Positions 35,378-43,823 of a stretch of DNA of 64,000 bases are shown here, one piece after another. The notes under the pieces were generated by a model, which saw nothing but the letters and a program-made list of their open reading frames with translations, ran no database searches and was not told the origin of the DNA. Source of the stretch: Calditrichales bacterium MX18-03 (GTDB lineage: Bacteria; Bacillota; Clostridia; Lutisporales; Lutisporaceae). The stretch is taken from assembly GCA_021083345.1 (NCBI GenBank), contig JAJGRE010000001.1:806001-870000 (forward strand), in the 5' to 3' direction. Both the position numbers and the translations under genes were made by a program. The number at the start of each line of letters is the position of its first letter. The stretch's first letter is position 1.

Positions 35378-37080
35378 CACCTCCTGATAGTTCCCCTCTT
35401 CATGATTGCTTTACGGTATTTATCCCACTCCTCTGAACTGAGGCTGCAAAGGTCTATTTCTTCATCGGCTTCCAAAGCTTCGGCATAACCAATATCCACC
35501 TGCGCATCTTCTTTTCGCGTATATTCCTTATCTGGCACATCTTCTTCATCCAGATCTTCGTCCGGATCTTCCAATTCACCTGTCTCTTTATCAGGCTCTT
35601 CCGGACTACACAGCTCATTCTCCGGCTCCTCATGGCCCGGTATGGTTTCGGTCTCTTCCACATCGACTGTCAGCATGCTGCCCTTGGTGAATTCCCCTTC
35701 CTTAAGGCTCCGGTCATCAAACTTGTATGCCTGGAACTCCACAATATCAGCCCCAACAGCATACATGAACCGCCCCCGGATATCCCCCAGCTCGGCAGCC
35801 TTGGTACTTCCCAGCACCATCTCCGACACTTGCGGGTCCACCATGCGTCCAGAAATCCGGATCGGCAGGTTGTTCTTGATCTGCCCCGGCAGCACCCGGG
35901 CGTCCGGCCTTTGGGTGGCTAGGATCAGGTTGATGCCGGTCGCCCTCGCAAGTCTCGCCAATGTAGAAAGGTAGCCTTCGATTTCCTTGTAAACCTGCTT
36001 TTCTTCCTTGCTCAAGCCCGTGGTATCCAGCATCTCCGCCACTTCATCGGCAATCAGGACGATCCGGCAAAGGATCTCCTTTCCCTTGGGCTTACGCCGG
36101 TCGCTGCACCGGTTGTATTCGTCCAGATTTTTGACATCCAGCTCGCGGAAAAGGATCAGCCTCTCCTTGTTCTCGTTGACAAGCTCCCTCAGGATCTGGG
36201 TGACCCGATCCCTTTCCGTCACAACCTCACCGAAAGCCTCATACTTCTTGGAGAACTCCACTCCGCCTTTGAAGTCGATCATATACGGCTTCGCGCCCTT
36301 CTTGACGCACTGCCACAGGATGCACCGCTCTATGACTGATTTACCCGATCCGGTCACTCCGGCGATCAGGGCATGGGGCACCTTGTTCAGGTCAAAAACC
36401 ACATCCTCCAGCATCGCGACTCCCAGCGTCAACTCAAAGTCCTTCTCCCTGATGTATTCATCCGACCATTCTATATAGTCCTTCAAGCCCTGGTCAGTAG
36501 GTATGGTGTGTACCCGGACCACCTGCTTGGAGGTCTTGGCATGCTCGATCTTGACGATGTTGCAGTCAAATACGGTCTCCAGCTCAATGCAGCGGTCCTT
36601 CCACGCCTTGACCGGAATATTGGTAAAGAAGGACAGGATCACTTGCTTTCCCTTCCGCTCCTCCCGGATCAGCTTGGGGTAGTCCAGGACCTCGACCACT
36701 TTCCCATCCATCCCGGCTCTTTTCCTTTTTCCTGCATGGAACCCCATCATCTCAAACTTCTGTTCATAGGATTTCATGTGCCGGATCCTGTCCTCACCCA
36801 GCCAATAAATGAATATGACCGGGATCAGCGGCGCAGCATAAAGGATATGTCTCAGCCGGCCATGCTCCTCTGGTATCATGGAGCCCAACGGACTGCGGAA
36901 TATGATAACCAGGGCAGCGAGAACTGTGAGCACGGCAAAAGCAATGTACCGGGACTTCTTTTTCGGAAGCTCCCCGAAGCCGTAGCCCATGGACCGGCAG
37001 AACTCCCAAATCCCCTTAGCAGCGCCCATGATATACTGCCCCGCCAGCTCCAGCTCCCTGTCCCCACTGCTATGGCTCAA
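35377..37080 (-). CDS. TcpA: FtsK/SpoIIIE-type conjugation coupling ATPase
   Basis: A protein of 567 residues. The start is TTG 37080-37078, with AGGAGG 8 nt upstream, and overlaps the integrase gene by 11 nt. Two membrane helices (YIAFAVLTVLAALVIIF, ILYAAPLIPVIFIYWLG) precede an FtsK-like motor domain with Walker A AGVTGSGKS (about residue 235) and Walker B VLIADEVAEM. An ATQRPDARVLPG segment follows. The last about 100 residues are very acidic. Coupling proteins deliver DNA to the channel. The lack of a relaxase in the window means its DNA substrate is not identified here. Confidence 0.93.
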   Translation of the reverse strand: MSHSSGDRELELAGQYIMGAAKGIWEFCRSMGYGFGELPKKKSRYIAFAVLTVLAALVIIFRSPLGSMIPEEHGRLRHILYAAPLIPVIFIYWLGEDRIRHMKSYEQKFEMMGFHAGKRKRAGMDGKVVEVLDYPKLIREERKGKQVILSFFTNIPVKAWKDRCIELETVFDCNIVKIEHAKTSKQVVRVHTIPTDQGLKDYIEWSDEYIREKDFELTLGVAMLEDVVFDLNKVPHALIAGVTGSGKSVIERCILWQCVKKGAKPYMIDFKGGVEFSKKYEAFGEVVTERDRVTQILRELVNENKERLILFRELDVKNLDEYNRCSDRRKPKGKEILCRIVLIADEVAEMLDTTGLSKEEKQVYKEIEGYLSTLARLARATGINLILATQRPDARVLPGQIKNNLPIRISGRMVDPQVSEMVLGSTKAAELGDIRGRFMYAVGADIVEFQAYKFDDRSLKEGEFTKGSMLTVDVEETETIPGHEEPENELCSPEEPDKETGELEDPDEDLDEEDVPDKEYTRKEDAQVDIGYAEALEADEEIDLCSLSSEEWDKYRKAIMKRGTIRR

Positions 37081-37903
37081 CCGCCACTCCTCCTTTCTTT
37101 TTTCTCAGGTAAATATCCGTCGTCGTTTTCAGGTTATGCCCCAGCGCATCCCGGACAACCGCCTTGGCCTCTGCCCTGGTCATGCCTTGGGCCATACTCT
37201 CCCGCAGCAGCCTCTTTGAGAAGCTGCGCCGCAAGTCGTGCATCTGGAACCCCAGCTTTGCGGCATTGCTTTTCATATAACTGGCTGAGTAAAATAGGAA
37301 TTGATCCTCTATCTCCGCTGTATAACGCTTCAGCTTTTCCGTCAGGTACTCATCCTTCAGGCATGCCACGCTCCTTTGCTTGCCCCCCTTGCCGTCACTG
37401 ACATTCACCCGGATGCCTTCCTCCGTGAATTCCAGATCCTCCTTGGCAAGGGCAGCCAGCTCGGAGACGCGAAGCCCGGACCGCAGACCCAGCCGGAGGG
37501 CCAGCTTCATTTTCTCATTCCTCAGCGCATTGACCTTCCGTTCAATCATCCCTTCAGCCATGCCTGAGCCTCCCCCCTCATACCGCTTCCCCCTGCTCCT
37601 CCTTGCTTCCTGGAAAAGCGCTGTGGCAGTATCGCCGTATAAAATGGCATTCTTCATCCCCAGAACGTTGATCTCAAACCGCTGCAGCGCCGACACGTAC
37701 TTGATGAACTGCCGGTAGTCCCCCGTCAGCCCCCTGTCCCGGAAGAAACCGATGACGGCCTCCTTCCCTACTCCATCCCAACTGCCGATACCATTAACGA
37801 CGAGGTACTCCCCGAATACCCGCATGCAGCTCAGATAAGTGTCTGCACTGGTAGTCCGAATACGACGATCATGAACGAATTTCTCCAAGACTTCAGCATA
37901 CAA
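37070..37903 (-). CDS. Tyrosine recombinase / integrase
   Basis: A protein of 277 residues. A SAM-like N-terminal DNA-binding domain (about residues 1-90) precedes the catalytic domain. The active-site set is visible: R in SGLRVSELAAL, K in the GGKQRS hairpin, H and R in HDLRRSF, H in LGHNLKTTTDIYL with the nucleophilic tyrosine. Such enzymes integrate or excise mobile elements. Its place is unusual: it lies at the head of the transfer operon and overlaps tcpA by 11 nt, so integrase and coupling protein are made together. No att site was identified. Confidence 0.92.
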   Translation of the reverse strand: MYAEVLEKFVHDRRIRTTSADTYLSCMRVFGEYLVVNGIGSWDGVGKEAVIGFFRDRGLTGDYRQFIKYVSALQRFEINVLGMKNAILYGDTATALFQEARRSRGKRYEGGGSGMAEGMIERKVNALRNEKMKLALRLGLRSGLRVSELAALAKEDLEFTEEGIRVNVSDGKGGKQRSVACLKDEYLTEKLKRYTAEIEDQFLFYSASYMKSNAAKLGFQMHDLRRSFSKRLLRESMAQGMTRAEAKAVVRDALGHNLKTTTDIYLRKKKGGVAVEP

Positions 37904-37998
37904 TCTGAGACCTTTTTGAATGTCCAGCTGTTGATCACCATCCTTTAAGCGTTATATCAGTTACCATATAATCCTATTCCGCTTACATATTCTGTATT

Positions 37999-38094
37999 GT
38001 GTAACCGAATCCGGCATGAACCTTGGAAAATCTATGTAAAAACCAAAAACCAACCGGGTAACTTCGGGGTATAGTGTTTTTTACCCGGTTACAC
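37999..38094 (-). promoter_or_regulatory. Terminator with possible competing hairpin (attenuator-like)
   Basis: AACCGGGTAA (38052-38061) pairs exactly with TTACCCGGTT (38081-38090). Reading the - strand, the stem is followed by GGTTTTTGGTTTTT, a good intrinsic terminator between the small paralogue and the integrase. CGGTTACAC (38086-38094) also matches GTGTAACCG (37999-38007) exactly and overlaps the first stem, so the two pairings exclude each other. The terminator is well supported; regulation by switching is inferred. Confidence 0.6.
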
Positions 38095-38101
38095 AAGCAA
38101 G

Positions 38102-38455
38102 TTACTCCTTTTTGAGGAGCATTTCAGAATTGATATCCGCCTTGACAGCCTCATAAAGGAGCCTGTTTACTGATATGACCCTGGTTGGTTTTTGGTTGAT
38201 TTTTTGTACATTGGTGTTCCTGCCGCCGCCTTTTTCGGTGACTAGGAAGCCCAGCCTGCGAAACCTGTTCAAAGCTTCCACGGCATCGGCGTCAGGATCC
38301 ACGCGGTTGATCACAAACTTGAAGTTGCCTGGCTTGATATTGATCAGCCGACCATCGCAGGTCTCAGTACATACCTTTTTGCCTGTGGACTGCATCAGCA
38401 GGATCATGTCCATTGCGTCCACGAACAGCCCGGCATAATAGACCAGCTTCAGCAT
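38102..38455 (-). CDS. Small protein of unknown function, paralogue 2
   Basis: A protein of 117 residues with AAAGGGG upstream of the ATG. It is not recognised. The centre and C-terminus (INIKPGNFKFVINRV, ALNRFRRLGFLVTEKGG, RVISVNRLLYEAV) align with the gene 80 bp upstream. The pattern of helix, RF-x-LGF and beta strand could be a small winged-helix fold. It lies directly before the integrase/tcpA operon, behind a terminator, so a role in regulating transfer is possible but not shown. Confidence 0.75.
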   Translation of the reverse strand: MLKLVYYAGLFVDAMDMILLMQSTGKKVCTETCDGRLINIKPGNFKFVINRVDPDADAVEALNRFRRLGFLVTEKGGGRNTNVQKINQKPTRVISVNRLLYEAVKADINSEMLLKKE

Positions 38456-38535
38456 TACATCACCCCTTTCAGGTAAATAAAAAAAGGCGCACCTCGCCCC
38501 TTGTCTTTTTCCTATGCTTTTGTCATGGCCCGGTA

Positions 38536-38868
38536 TTATCCGTCGGCACCATTCAACTCCCTGATGGTATTGTAGACCTCCAGCTCCACCGCCACCACTC
38601 GCTCACTCTTCCTGCCGGCCCACTGGATGCTGGTATAGGCTTCTTTTTCCGTCAGGATGAAGCCCAGCCCTTTGAACCGTCTCAGGCAATCCTTCACCTC
38701 CATGTCCGGACACTTGTCCTTCAGGATATTCTTGAAGGCTGCCGGCTTGACATTCAGCAGCTGCTTGTCATGATTGATGAAGTACACCGACTTGCCGAAG
38801 CCGCTTTTCAGTATGAACTCCACCGTATCCAGGTAAGCGGATACATACCGGTCCAATCTGCCTCCCAT
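38536..38868 (-). CDS. Small protein of unknown function, paralogue 1
   Basis: A protein of 110 residues; AAGGATGG precedes the ATG. It is a paralogue of the next gene (LNVKPAAFKNILKD, LRRFKGLGFILTEKEAY, RVVAVELEVYNTI). The two genes arose by an old tandem duplication. A structured leader with a terminator-like hairpin lies 20-100 nt upstream. No domain is recognised with confidence. Confidence 0.75.
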   Translation of the reverse strand: MGGRLDRYVSAYLDTVEFILKSGFGKSVYFINHDKQLLNVKPAAFKNILKDKCPDMEVKDCLRRFKGLGFILTEKEAYTSIQWAGRKSERVVAVELEVYNTIRELNGADG

Positions 38869-38889
38869 TCATCTACCATCCTTTCTAGT

Positions 38890-38970
38890 CCGAGAAAACA
38901 AAAATCCCATATGGAAGCAGCCGCACCTTGGTGCAGTACCTTTTTCCATATGGGACCTTATGGTCTCGCA
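38890..38970 (-). promoter_or_regulatory. Structured 5' leader with terminator-like hairpin
   Basis: TCCCATATGGAA (38905-38916) and TTCCATATGGGA (38944-38955) are exact reverse complements. An inner stem GCACC/GGTGC and an outer pair CGAGA/TCTCG nest around it. Reading the - strand, ATTTTTGTTTTC follows the main stem. It sits just upstream of the first small paralogue, where a terminator of an upstream transcript or an attenuator would be expected. No known riboswitch was recognised. Confidence 0.6.
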
Positions 38971-39086
38971 TTGTAATTGATTGGACTTCTGTCCTATTGA
39001 ATCAATATTAGCACAGGATGAAGGAATATTCTAGTGGGGAATGTGCGGTTATTTTATAAAGTTCTAATTATGTTATAATAAGTTTT

Positions 39087-39458
39087 TCAATATTTCTTTA
39101 TTACTCTTGGATAATTATCCATTTGTTCCGATTCAATATCAAAGTAATCCTGATATGTTCCATAATCATCATTCATGTGTACTCTGGTATAACCGAACAT
39201 ATAGTGGATATGTCCATAGTCTCTTGAAGTTATACCATAAAAATAATGTACATGACCACCTCTGAAAGGTATGGGAGGACCTGTTCTAATCCTGAAATGA
39301 TGTCTATGTCTTTGTCTAAAGTCAGTATTACCAGCCACAATGTGAGTATGTCCAGGGGTATCCGGGTTATAGCTGGTATTTCCCATAAACCTGTGCCGGT
39401 GCTGGTCATTTATGGTTGTTCTACCATTGAACAAATGATCGTGCAATTCTCTTGGCAA
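39087..39458 (-). CDS. YmaF-family histidine-rich repeat protein
   Basis: A protein of 123 residues starting at TTG 39458 behind GAGGTG. It repeats the YmaF pattern of H-x-H followed by G-x-T about every 22 residues (LHDHLFNGRTT, HRHRFMGNTS, HTHIVAGNT, HRHHFRI, HVHYFYGITS, HIHYMFGYT). The family occurs in Bacillus and Clostridia; the function is not established, although paired histidines suggest metal binding. The next about 300 bp (39459-39760) show no further gene. Confidence 0.85.
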   Translation of the reverse strand: MPRELHDHLFNGRTTINDQHRHRFMGNTSYNPDTPGHTHIVAGNTDFRQRHRHHFRIRTGPPIPFRGGHVHYFYGITSRDYGHIHYMFGYTRVHMNDDYGTYQDYFDIESEQMDNYPRVIKKY

Positions 39459-39760
39459 ATAATCACCTCATTACTAAGATATTCGGATTAAGGTGATTCA
39501 GTGCCTGCCTCTATTTAATTTAGCGCTTAATACTGAAGCGATGTACCGGATACTATTTTGCTCCTTTGATCACTCTTTTTTAGCATCATGTTTTTCAACA
39601 CCCTAATATCTTCCTTGACTTCTGTGAACTGTGCTTAAAATATTGATAACCTCATCAGATTCTCCGGCCCTAGTTTGGTACTAATAGAGCAGTTCCAGTC
39701 ATACTCTTTTAAAAAAGGCTTCTATTTAAGCATTTTATTGATTTAGGAGTGTAAAGTTAG

Positions 39761-41176
39761 ATGAAAAAAATTAAAGTTGGCTTACGGCCTAGTGTTAGTA
39801 AATTAAATTTGCCCACTGTTTTGAAAACAACTATACTTCCGGGTGATTCAATCGAGAGATTATTTATTGCAACTCAGGTAGGAGAGATCTTTTACATAGG
39901 GAACGGAGTTATTGAGACTTTTTTAGATATTCGCTCGCGAATCATAAAACTAGGTGTTTCCGGTGGTGGATATGATGAACGGGGACTCTTGGGGCTAGCG
40001 TTTCATCGTGATTTTTTTTATAATGGTCTGTTTTATCTTCACTATTCAGTAGCCGGAACACAAGGTCCGGGTGCGCTTCCTGAATATTTTAAGCCTAACC
40101 CGTGTGACCCCAGCACCTTAAACCTAAAGTGGATAAATAGAGAAACCCAATATGATCATATTGATACAGTTGAAGAATGGATTTTACAATCGAATGGTCA
40201 ACCTCAAAAGCGGCGGACATTACTTAACTTAAGAAGACCATTTTTTAATCATAATGGAGTCAATAGCTTAAACTTTTCGCCTGAAACAGGAAAACTTGTT
40301 TTAACGACCGGAGATGGTGGATCTGGCTATGATCCATTTAATCTAAGTCAGGATGACATGGAGATCGCTGGCAAAATAATTGAGATTGATGTAGTAAAGA
40401 ATACATTTATCTATAATCCACCCGTAGTCACACGTTTTAATGAACTTCCCGCACCTATTCAGGAAACGCTTACGGTCATTGCCAAAGGGGTTCGCAATAT
40501 ACCTGGCATCTCATTTCAAAGGCATAATAATCAGTATATCAAGTATGTGGGAAATGTCGGTCAGGATCTGGTAGAATCGATTTTTTCATTCGTTCACTAT
40601 AAGCCAATACCTGTTACTCAGCTTAATCAAGCTTTTATAATGAAATCTGAACCTGACCAAAAAGGCTTTATTAACTTTGGCTGGCGAGGGTGGGAAGGTA
40701 CTTTTCCTACTTTGATTATGAGGAGCTGCTCTGTAAATCCGACTTTGGATGAGAAAACAATTGCTTATTACAATGAAGCAGTAAAAACTTCAGTGCGGCG
40801 TCTTCAGCCTTTAATCAGCTATTTTCATCAAGATCCCCGACCCGATAAGTTTGGAGGAACTGCACTTACAGGAGTCCAATCATATATGGGGAATGGAATC
40901 CCTGCCTTAACGGGAAGCGTTGTGTTTACCGATTTTGTCCGGGCTGAAGAAACTCAAACGACCGCTAGAGGAGTTTTAGCATATACCAGGGTAATAACAG
41001 ATTGTAAGCTAAATGATTTTGGTGTTATTGAAACCGATTATAATTTTGGGTCTCGTTCAGCGTATTATGTTAGTTTGGGAACGAATCTGGATCAAACCAG
41101 ACTATTTTTAGGAGTTTATGGCTCTATGAACGTGACTGATTTTAACAAAGGTACTGTTTTTGAAATTCTTCCATGA
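39761..41176 (+). CDS. Glucose/sorbosone dehydrogenase-like beta-propeller protein
   Basis: A protein of 471 residues. The sequence has the GSDH/PQQ-dependent sugar dehydrogenase propeller signatures ERLFIATQVGEIFYI, DERGLLGLAFHRDF, GLFYLHYS, and FNHNGVNSLNFSPETGKL with TTGDGGSGYDPFNL, followed by GNVGQDLVESI and INFGWRGWEGTFP. There is no signal peptide, unusual for an enzyme normally acting outside the cell. PQQ synthesis is rare in clostridia, so the true cofactor or activity is uncertain. It is transcribed alone on the + strand. Confidence 0.85.
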   Translation: MKKIKVGLRPSVSKLNLPTVLKTTILPGDSIERLFIATQVGEIFYIGNGVIETFLDIRSRIIKLGVSGGGYDERGLLGLAFHRDFFYNGLFYLHYSVAGTQGPGALPEYFKPNPCDPSTLNLKWINRETQYDHIDTVEEWILQSNGQPQKRRTLLNLRRPFFNHNGVNSLNFSPETGKLVLTTGDGGSGYDPFNLSQDDMEIAGKIIEIDVVKNTFIYNPPVVTRFNELPAPIQETLTVIAKGVRNIPGISFQRHNNQYIKYVGNVGQDLVESIFSFVHYKPIPVTQLNQAFIMKSEPDQKGFINFGWRGWEGTFPTLIMRSCSVNPTLDEKTIAYYNEAVKTSVRRLQPLISYFHQDPRPDKFGGTALTGVQSYMGNGIPALTGSVVFTDFVRAEETQTTARGVLAYTRVITDCKLNDFGVIETDYNFGSRSAYYVSLGTNLDQTRLFLGVYGSMNVTDFNKGTVFEILP

Positions 41177-41191
41177 TTATCACGATTAAAA

Positions 41192-42181
41192 CTACATATG
41201 TTGACCTAAAAATTTTTCCAATTTTTCAAGATACTCATCCGTATATAGATTCAAACTCTGGACATGGTCTGCATTTTGTGTAATCCATATTTCTGTTTTA
41301 CAATTATTTTTTGCCAATTTATAAATTTCTTCCGAATTCGTATATGAAATATACTCATCGTATTTACCGTGGATGAGCAATAAAGGTTGTTTTATAGACT
41401 TCTTGACTGTATTCAAAGGGGATACTTGATCAATTTCAATACCATAAAATTTACATATTAGCGCTATTGCTTTACCTTTAAAGGGAAGGTATTTAAGAAT
41501 CGTGTAATACTGTTTTGCATCTAAATCCGTAAGTATACGGTCCAAGTTATCCGATAAGTTCTTCAAATCAGTAGATATGAAAAGCTTCAAATCCCTAATA
41601 GGGCTATCTGCTATGATGACATCAATTCTGGGATCTTGTCCTGCAGCTTCAATGGCCGCAACTGCTCCCATAGAAAAGCCCAAAAGTGCAATTTTTTCCC
41701 CTTCTTTCCCTCTCTTGCTAAGATAATCTATAGCGCCTATAACATCAAATTTCTCATTATAACCGAATGAAATCAAATCTCCTTCTGAGTGCCCATGCCC
41801 CCTAAGGTCAAAAGTAAGTACATTGTATCTGCGAGGTGTTAGATATTCTACTATTTTTTTTGTTCTTCCTGACATAAGTCTGTTTTCATTATATCCATGT
41901 ACCAGAATCAGGGTTTTGTTGCTTTGAATTTTAGCCGGGAAAAATAAGCCTTTTAGTGTTATATTCCCTTCTCTGCTTTGAAAGACAACTTCGTCTCCGT
42001 GAATTTCATTAAACAGCCAAGATACTTGGAGTACATCGTCTATACTCACTCTATTGATAAATACTCTGCTTACTTTATAATAGGTTAATGAAATACTGAT
42101 CAGTAATATGAACAAAAATAAAAGCATTAGTTTTGTAATAGTATGTACTCGCTTATAGTCTCTAATTTTATTACCTTTCAT
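41192..42181 (-). CDS. Membrane-anchored alpha/beta hydrolase
   Basis: A protein of 329 residues. One N-terminal membrane helix (TKLMLLFLFILLISISLTYY) precedes an alpha/beta-hydrolase fold with the oxyanion segment LVHGYNENR, FDLRGHGHSEGD, the nucleophile elbow GFSMG (about residue 165), the acid in IHGKYDEYI and the histidine in NADHVQ. It belongs to the YqkD/BEM46-like serine hydrolases; the substrate is unknown. It converges with the sugar dehydrogenase-like gene, with 15 bp between stops. Confidence 0.88.
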   Translation of the reverse strand: MKGNKIRDYKRVHTITKLMLLFLFILLISISLTYYKVSRVFINRVSIDDVLQVSWLFNEIHGDEVVFQSREGNITLKGLFFPAKIQSNKTLILVHGYNENRLMSGRTKKIVEYLTPRRYNVLTFDLRGHGHSEGDLISFGYNEKFDVIGAIDYLSKRGKEGEKIALLGFSMGAVAAIEAAGQDPRIDVIIADSPIRDLKLFISTDLKNLSDNLDRILTDLDAKQYYTILKYLPFKGKAIALICKFYGIEIDQVSPLNTVKKSIKQPLLLIHGKYDEYISYTNSEEIYKLAKNNCKTEIWITQNADHVQSLNLYTDEYLEKLEKFLGQHM

Positions 42182-42436
42182 TTTTGTTCTCCTTATTCAT
42201 TTTTCGCATTTGCCTGATTATTTTCAGTAAGTAGTTTAATCCTCCTCATTACCCCCTATACAATTATTGATTTTGAAAATGTATCCAGATTTTCAAATAA
42301 AAATTCTTAAAACAACTTACAATTAATACGCTAAATTCAATTGAATTAAAATATTATTCATACTCCAAGAACAGTACTTGAAGCACGCAACGCAGGTGAA
42401 AAATGGATGGGGCAGCGTATTATGTATTGGCTAAAT

Positions 42437-42474
42437 AGAAGCAAAGAAGCAGCTTGTGCTGCTTCTTTGCTTCT
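42437..42474. terminator. Perfect 17-bp hairpin downstream of the methyltransferase
   Basis: AGAAGCAAAGAAGCAGC (42437-42453) and GCTGCTTCTTTGCTTCT (42458-42474) form a perfect stem with a 4-nt loop, after the stop of the methyltransferase on the - strand. The T-run is short, so it may protect an RNA end as well as terminate. The rest of 42182-42526 shows no clear gene. Confidence 0.6.
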
Positions 42475-42526
42475 TCAACTTGTGAAGTAAAACAACTTCT
42501 GATTATGCTTATACTATCTGAAGTAT

Positions 42527-43357
42527 CTACTTTGTAAAAACACCACAAATAGTTTCTCCTGTATCTGAATATTCCTTCCCAGCAATATCGCCAAAAAATT
42601 CAAATGCCTTGAAACCTGCGGTCTGAATTTCTGATAGCAATGCTTCCTTAGTAAAAAAATGATCCCATATATTATAGCAATCTACAGTTTCTTCGGTTAT
42701 CACAATAGCCTGCCTTAATTCTGTATTATCTTCATCATCATATTGATAAACGGATTCTAAGCTAATATGCGGCTTTTCGCTAAAAAATCCACCCTCTTCA
42801 CAGTAATCCCATGAACGGCTTTCATCTTTTCTCATAATAGGTGTAAATACATCAAAAATAAATTTTCCGTTCGGCTTTAATGCTTGATATACTTTTCCCA
42901 ATAAAATAAGCCTATCCGTAATTGATAACGCTGCATAATCACAATATATCAATGTTATTACATCGAACTGTTCTATATAATCGATTGTCAAGTAGTTTTG
43001 GTAATGGTACTCGATATTGCTTTTATTAAGTAATGATTGATCCTTTGCATACGTAATGGAGCGTTTAGAAAAATCTACTCCTGTAACAGAATATCCAGCA
43101 CTATTAAACCGCTCTGCATATAATCCAGGACCGCAGCCTAAATCAAGTAAAAACTTATATTGAGATGATGGTGCAATTTTTGAAATCCAACTTACTGATT
43201 TATCGAGAAATTCAGGTTTGCGGGTTGCGGCATCCCAATTTGGATTTAGGTGAGCTTCCAACATACCTTTAGAGATATGTTCATCATCCCAAAATTTATT
43301 TGTGCTTGGAGCATATAATTGGGGTTTGGTTGCATATTTTTTTAGTTCATTAAACAT
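42527..43357 (-). CDS. Class I SAM-dependent methyltransferase
   Basis: A protein of 276 residues. Motif I is LLDLGCGPGLYAERF (about residue 68), followed by motif II GVDFSKRSITYA, an acidic motif IV (VITLIYCDYAAL) and post-motif ALKPNGKFIFDVF. This is the Methyltransf_11/25 type, acting on a small molecule or a cofactor side chain. The substrate cannot be named. It appears to be transcribed alone. Confidence 0.88.
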   Translation of the reverse strand: MFNELKKYATKPQLYAPSTNKFWDDEHISKGMLEAHLNPNWDAATRKPEFLDKSVSWISKIAPSSQYKFLLDLGCGPGLYAERFNSAGYSVTGVDFSKRSITYAKDQSLLNKSNIEYHYQNYLTIDYIEQFDVITLIYCDYAALSITDRLILLGKVYQALKPNGKFIFDVFTPIMRKDESRSWDYCEEGGFFSEKPHISLESVYQYDDEDNTELRQAIVITEETVDCYNIWDHFFTKEALLSEIQTAGFKAFEFFGDIAGKEYSDTGETICGVFTK

Positions 43358-43710
43358 GATTGCATCTCCTTATACAAATTCACTTACTTTATTCAATCAG
43401 CTCTTTTTCCAAAGATGCCGAAAGTGGAAGAAAATCAACAACTGCTTTAGAATGCTCTGTAGAAATCAATGCCTTAATAATTGCGTTTGTATATAAGAAT
43501 TTGGGTTATACATCCTATCACCTCTCAATCACCTTTTTTGAACCTGCCTTAGCGCAGCAACTTATAACTAGAGCAACAAACGCGCTATTATACACGATAG
43601 ACAGAAAGGCTCTTGTCCATATTGCTATATTTTCATTATAAAAGATTTGCAAGCATAAAGTCAATTTCTTCCAGCTGCCTGATACTAAAGTCTTCTAATC
43701 ATCTCAGAAA

Positions 43711-43745
43711 AAAAGCAGCTTGCGCTGCTTCTATCCGGTGCATAT
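43711..43745 (-). pseudogene. 3'-end remnant of a Bro-N gene with its terminator
   Basis: This 35-bp stretch is identical to 54554-54588. Read on the - strand, it holds the last codons of the Bro-N protein (ICTG then stop) and the GCAGC/GCTGC hairpin with a following T-run. No other part of the gene remains here. It lies in the gap 43358-43823, where nothing else is seen. Confidence 0.7.
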
Positions 43746-43823
43746 CTTAATGAATGTACCAATTTGGAGGTAGGAGACTCGGGAATCGACTGCTGCAGTC
43801 CTGTTACAGACCCGTAGACTCAA

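Noticed and set aside
36373-37401. A 342-codon open frame on the + strand
   Set aside because: It is antisense to TcpA and the integrase; the real genes have clear catalytic motifs on the other strand.
12934-39000. The region as a complete integrative conjugative element
   Set aside because: Transfer genes and an integrase are present, but no relaxase, origin of transfer or att repeats were found in the window, so borders and mobility are not claimed.
42350-42492. A short + strand frame reading VLEARNAGEKWMGQRIMYW
   Set aside because: No start codon or ribosome site and no recognised family; its end is the perfect hairpin at 42437-42474. It may be a gene relic, but this cannot be supported.
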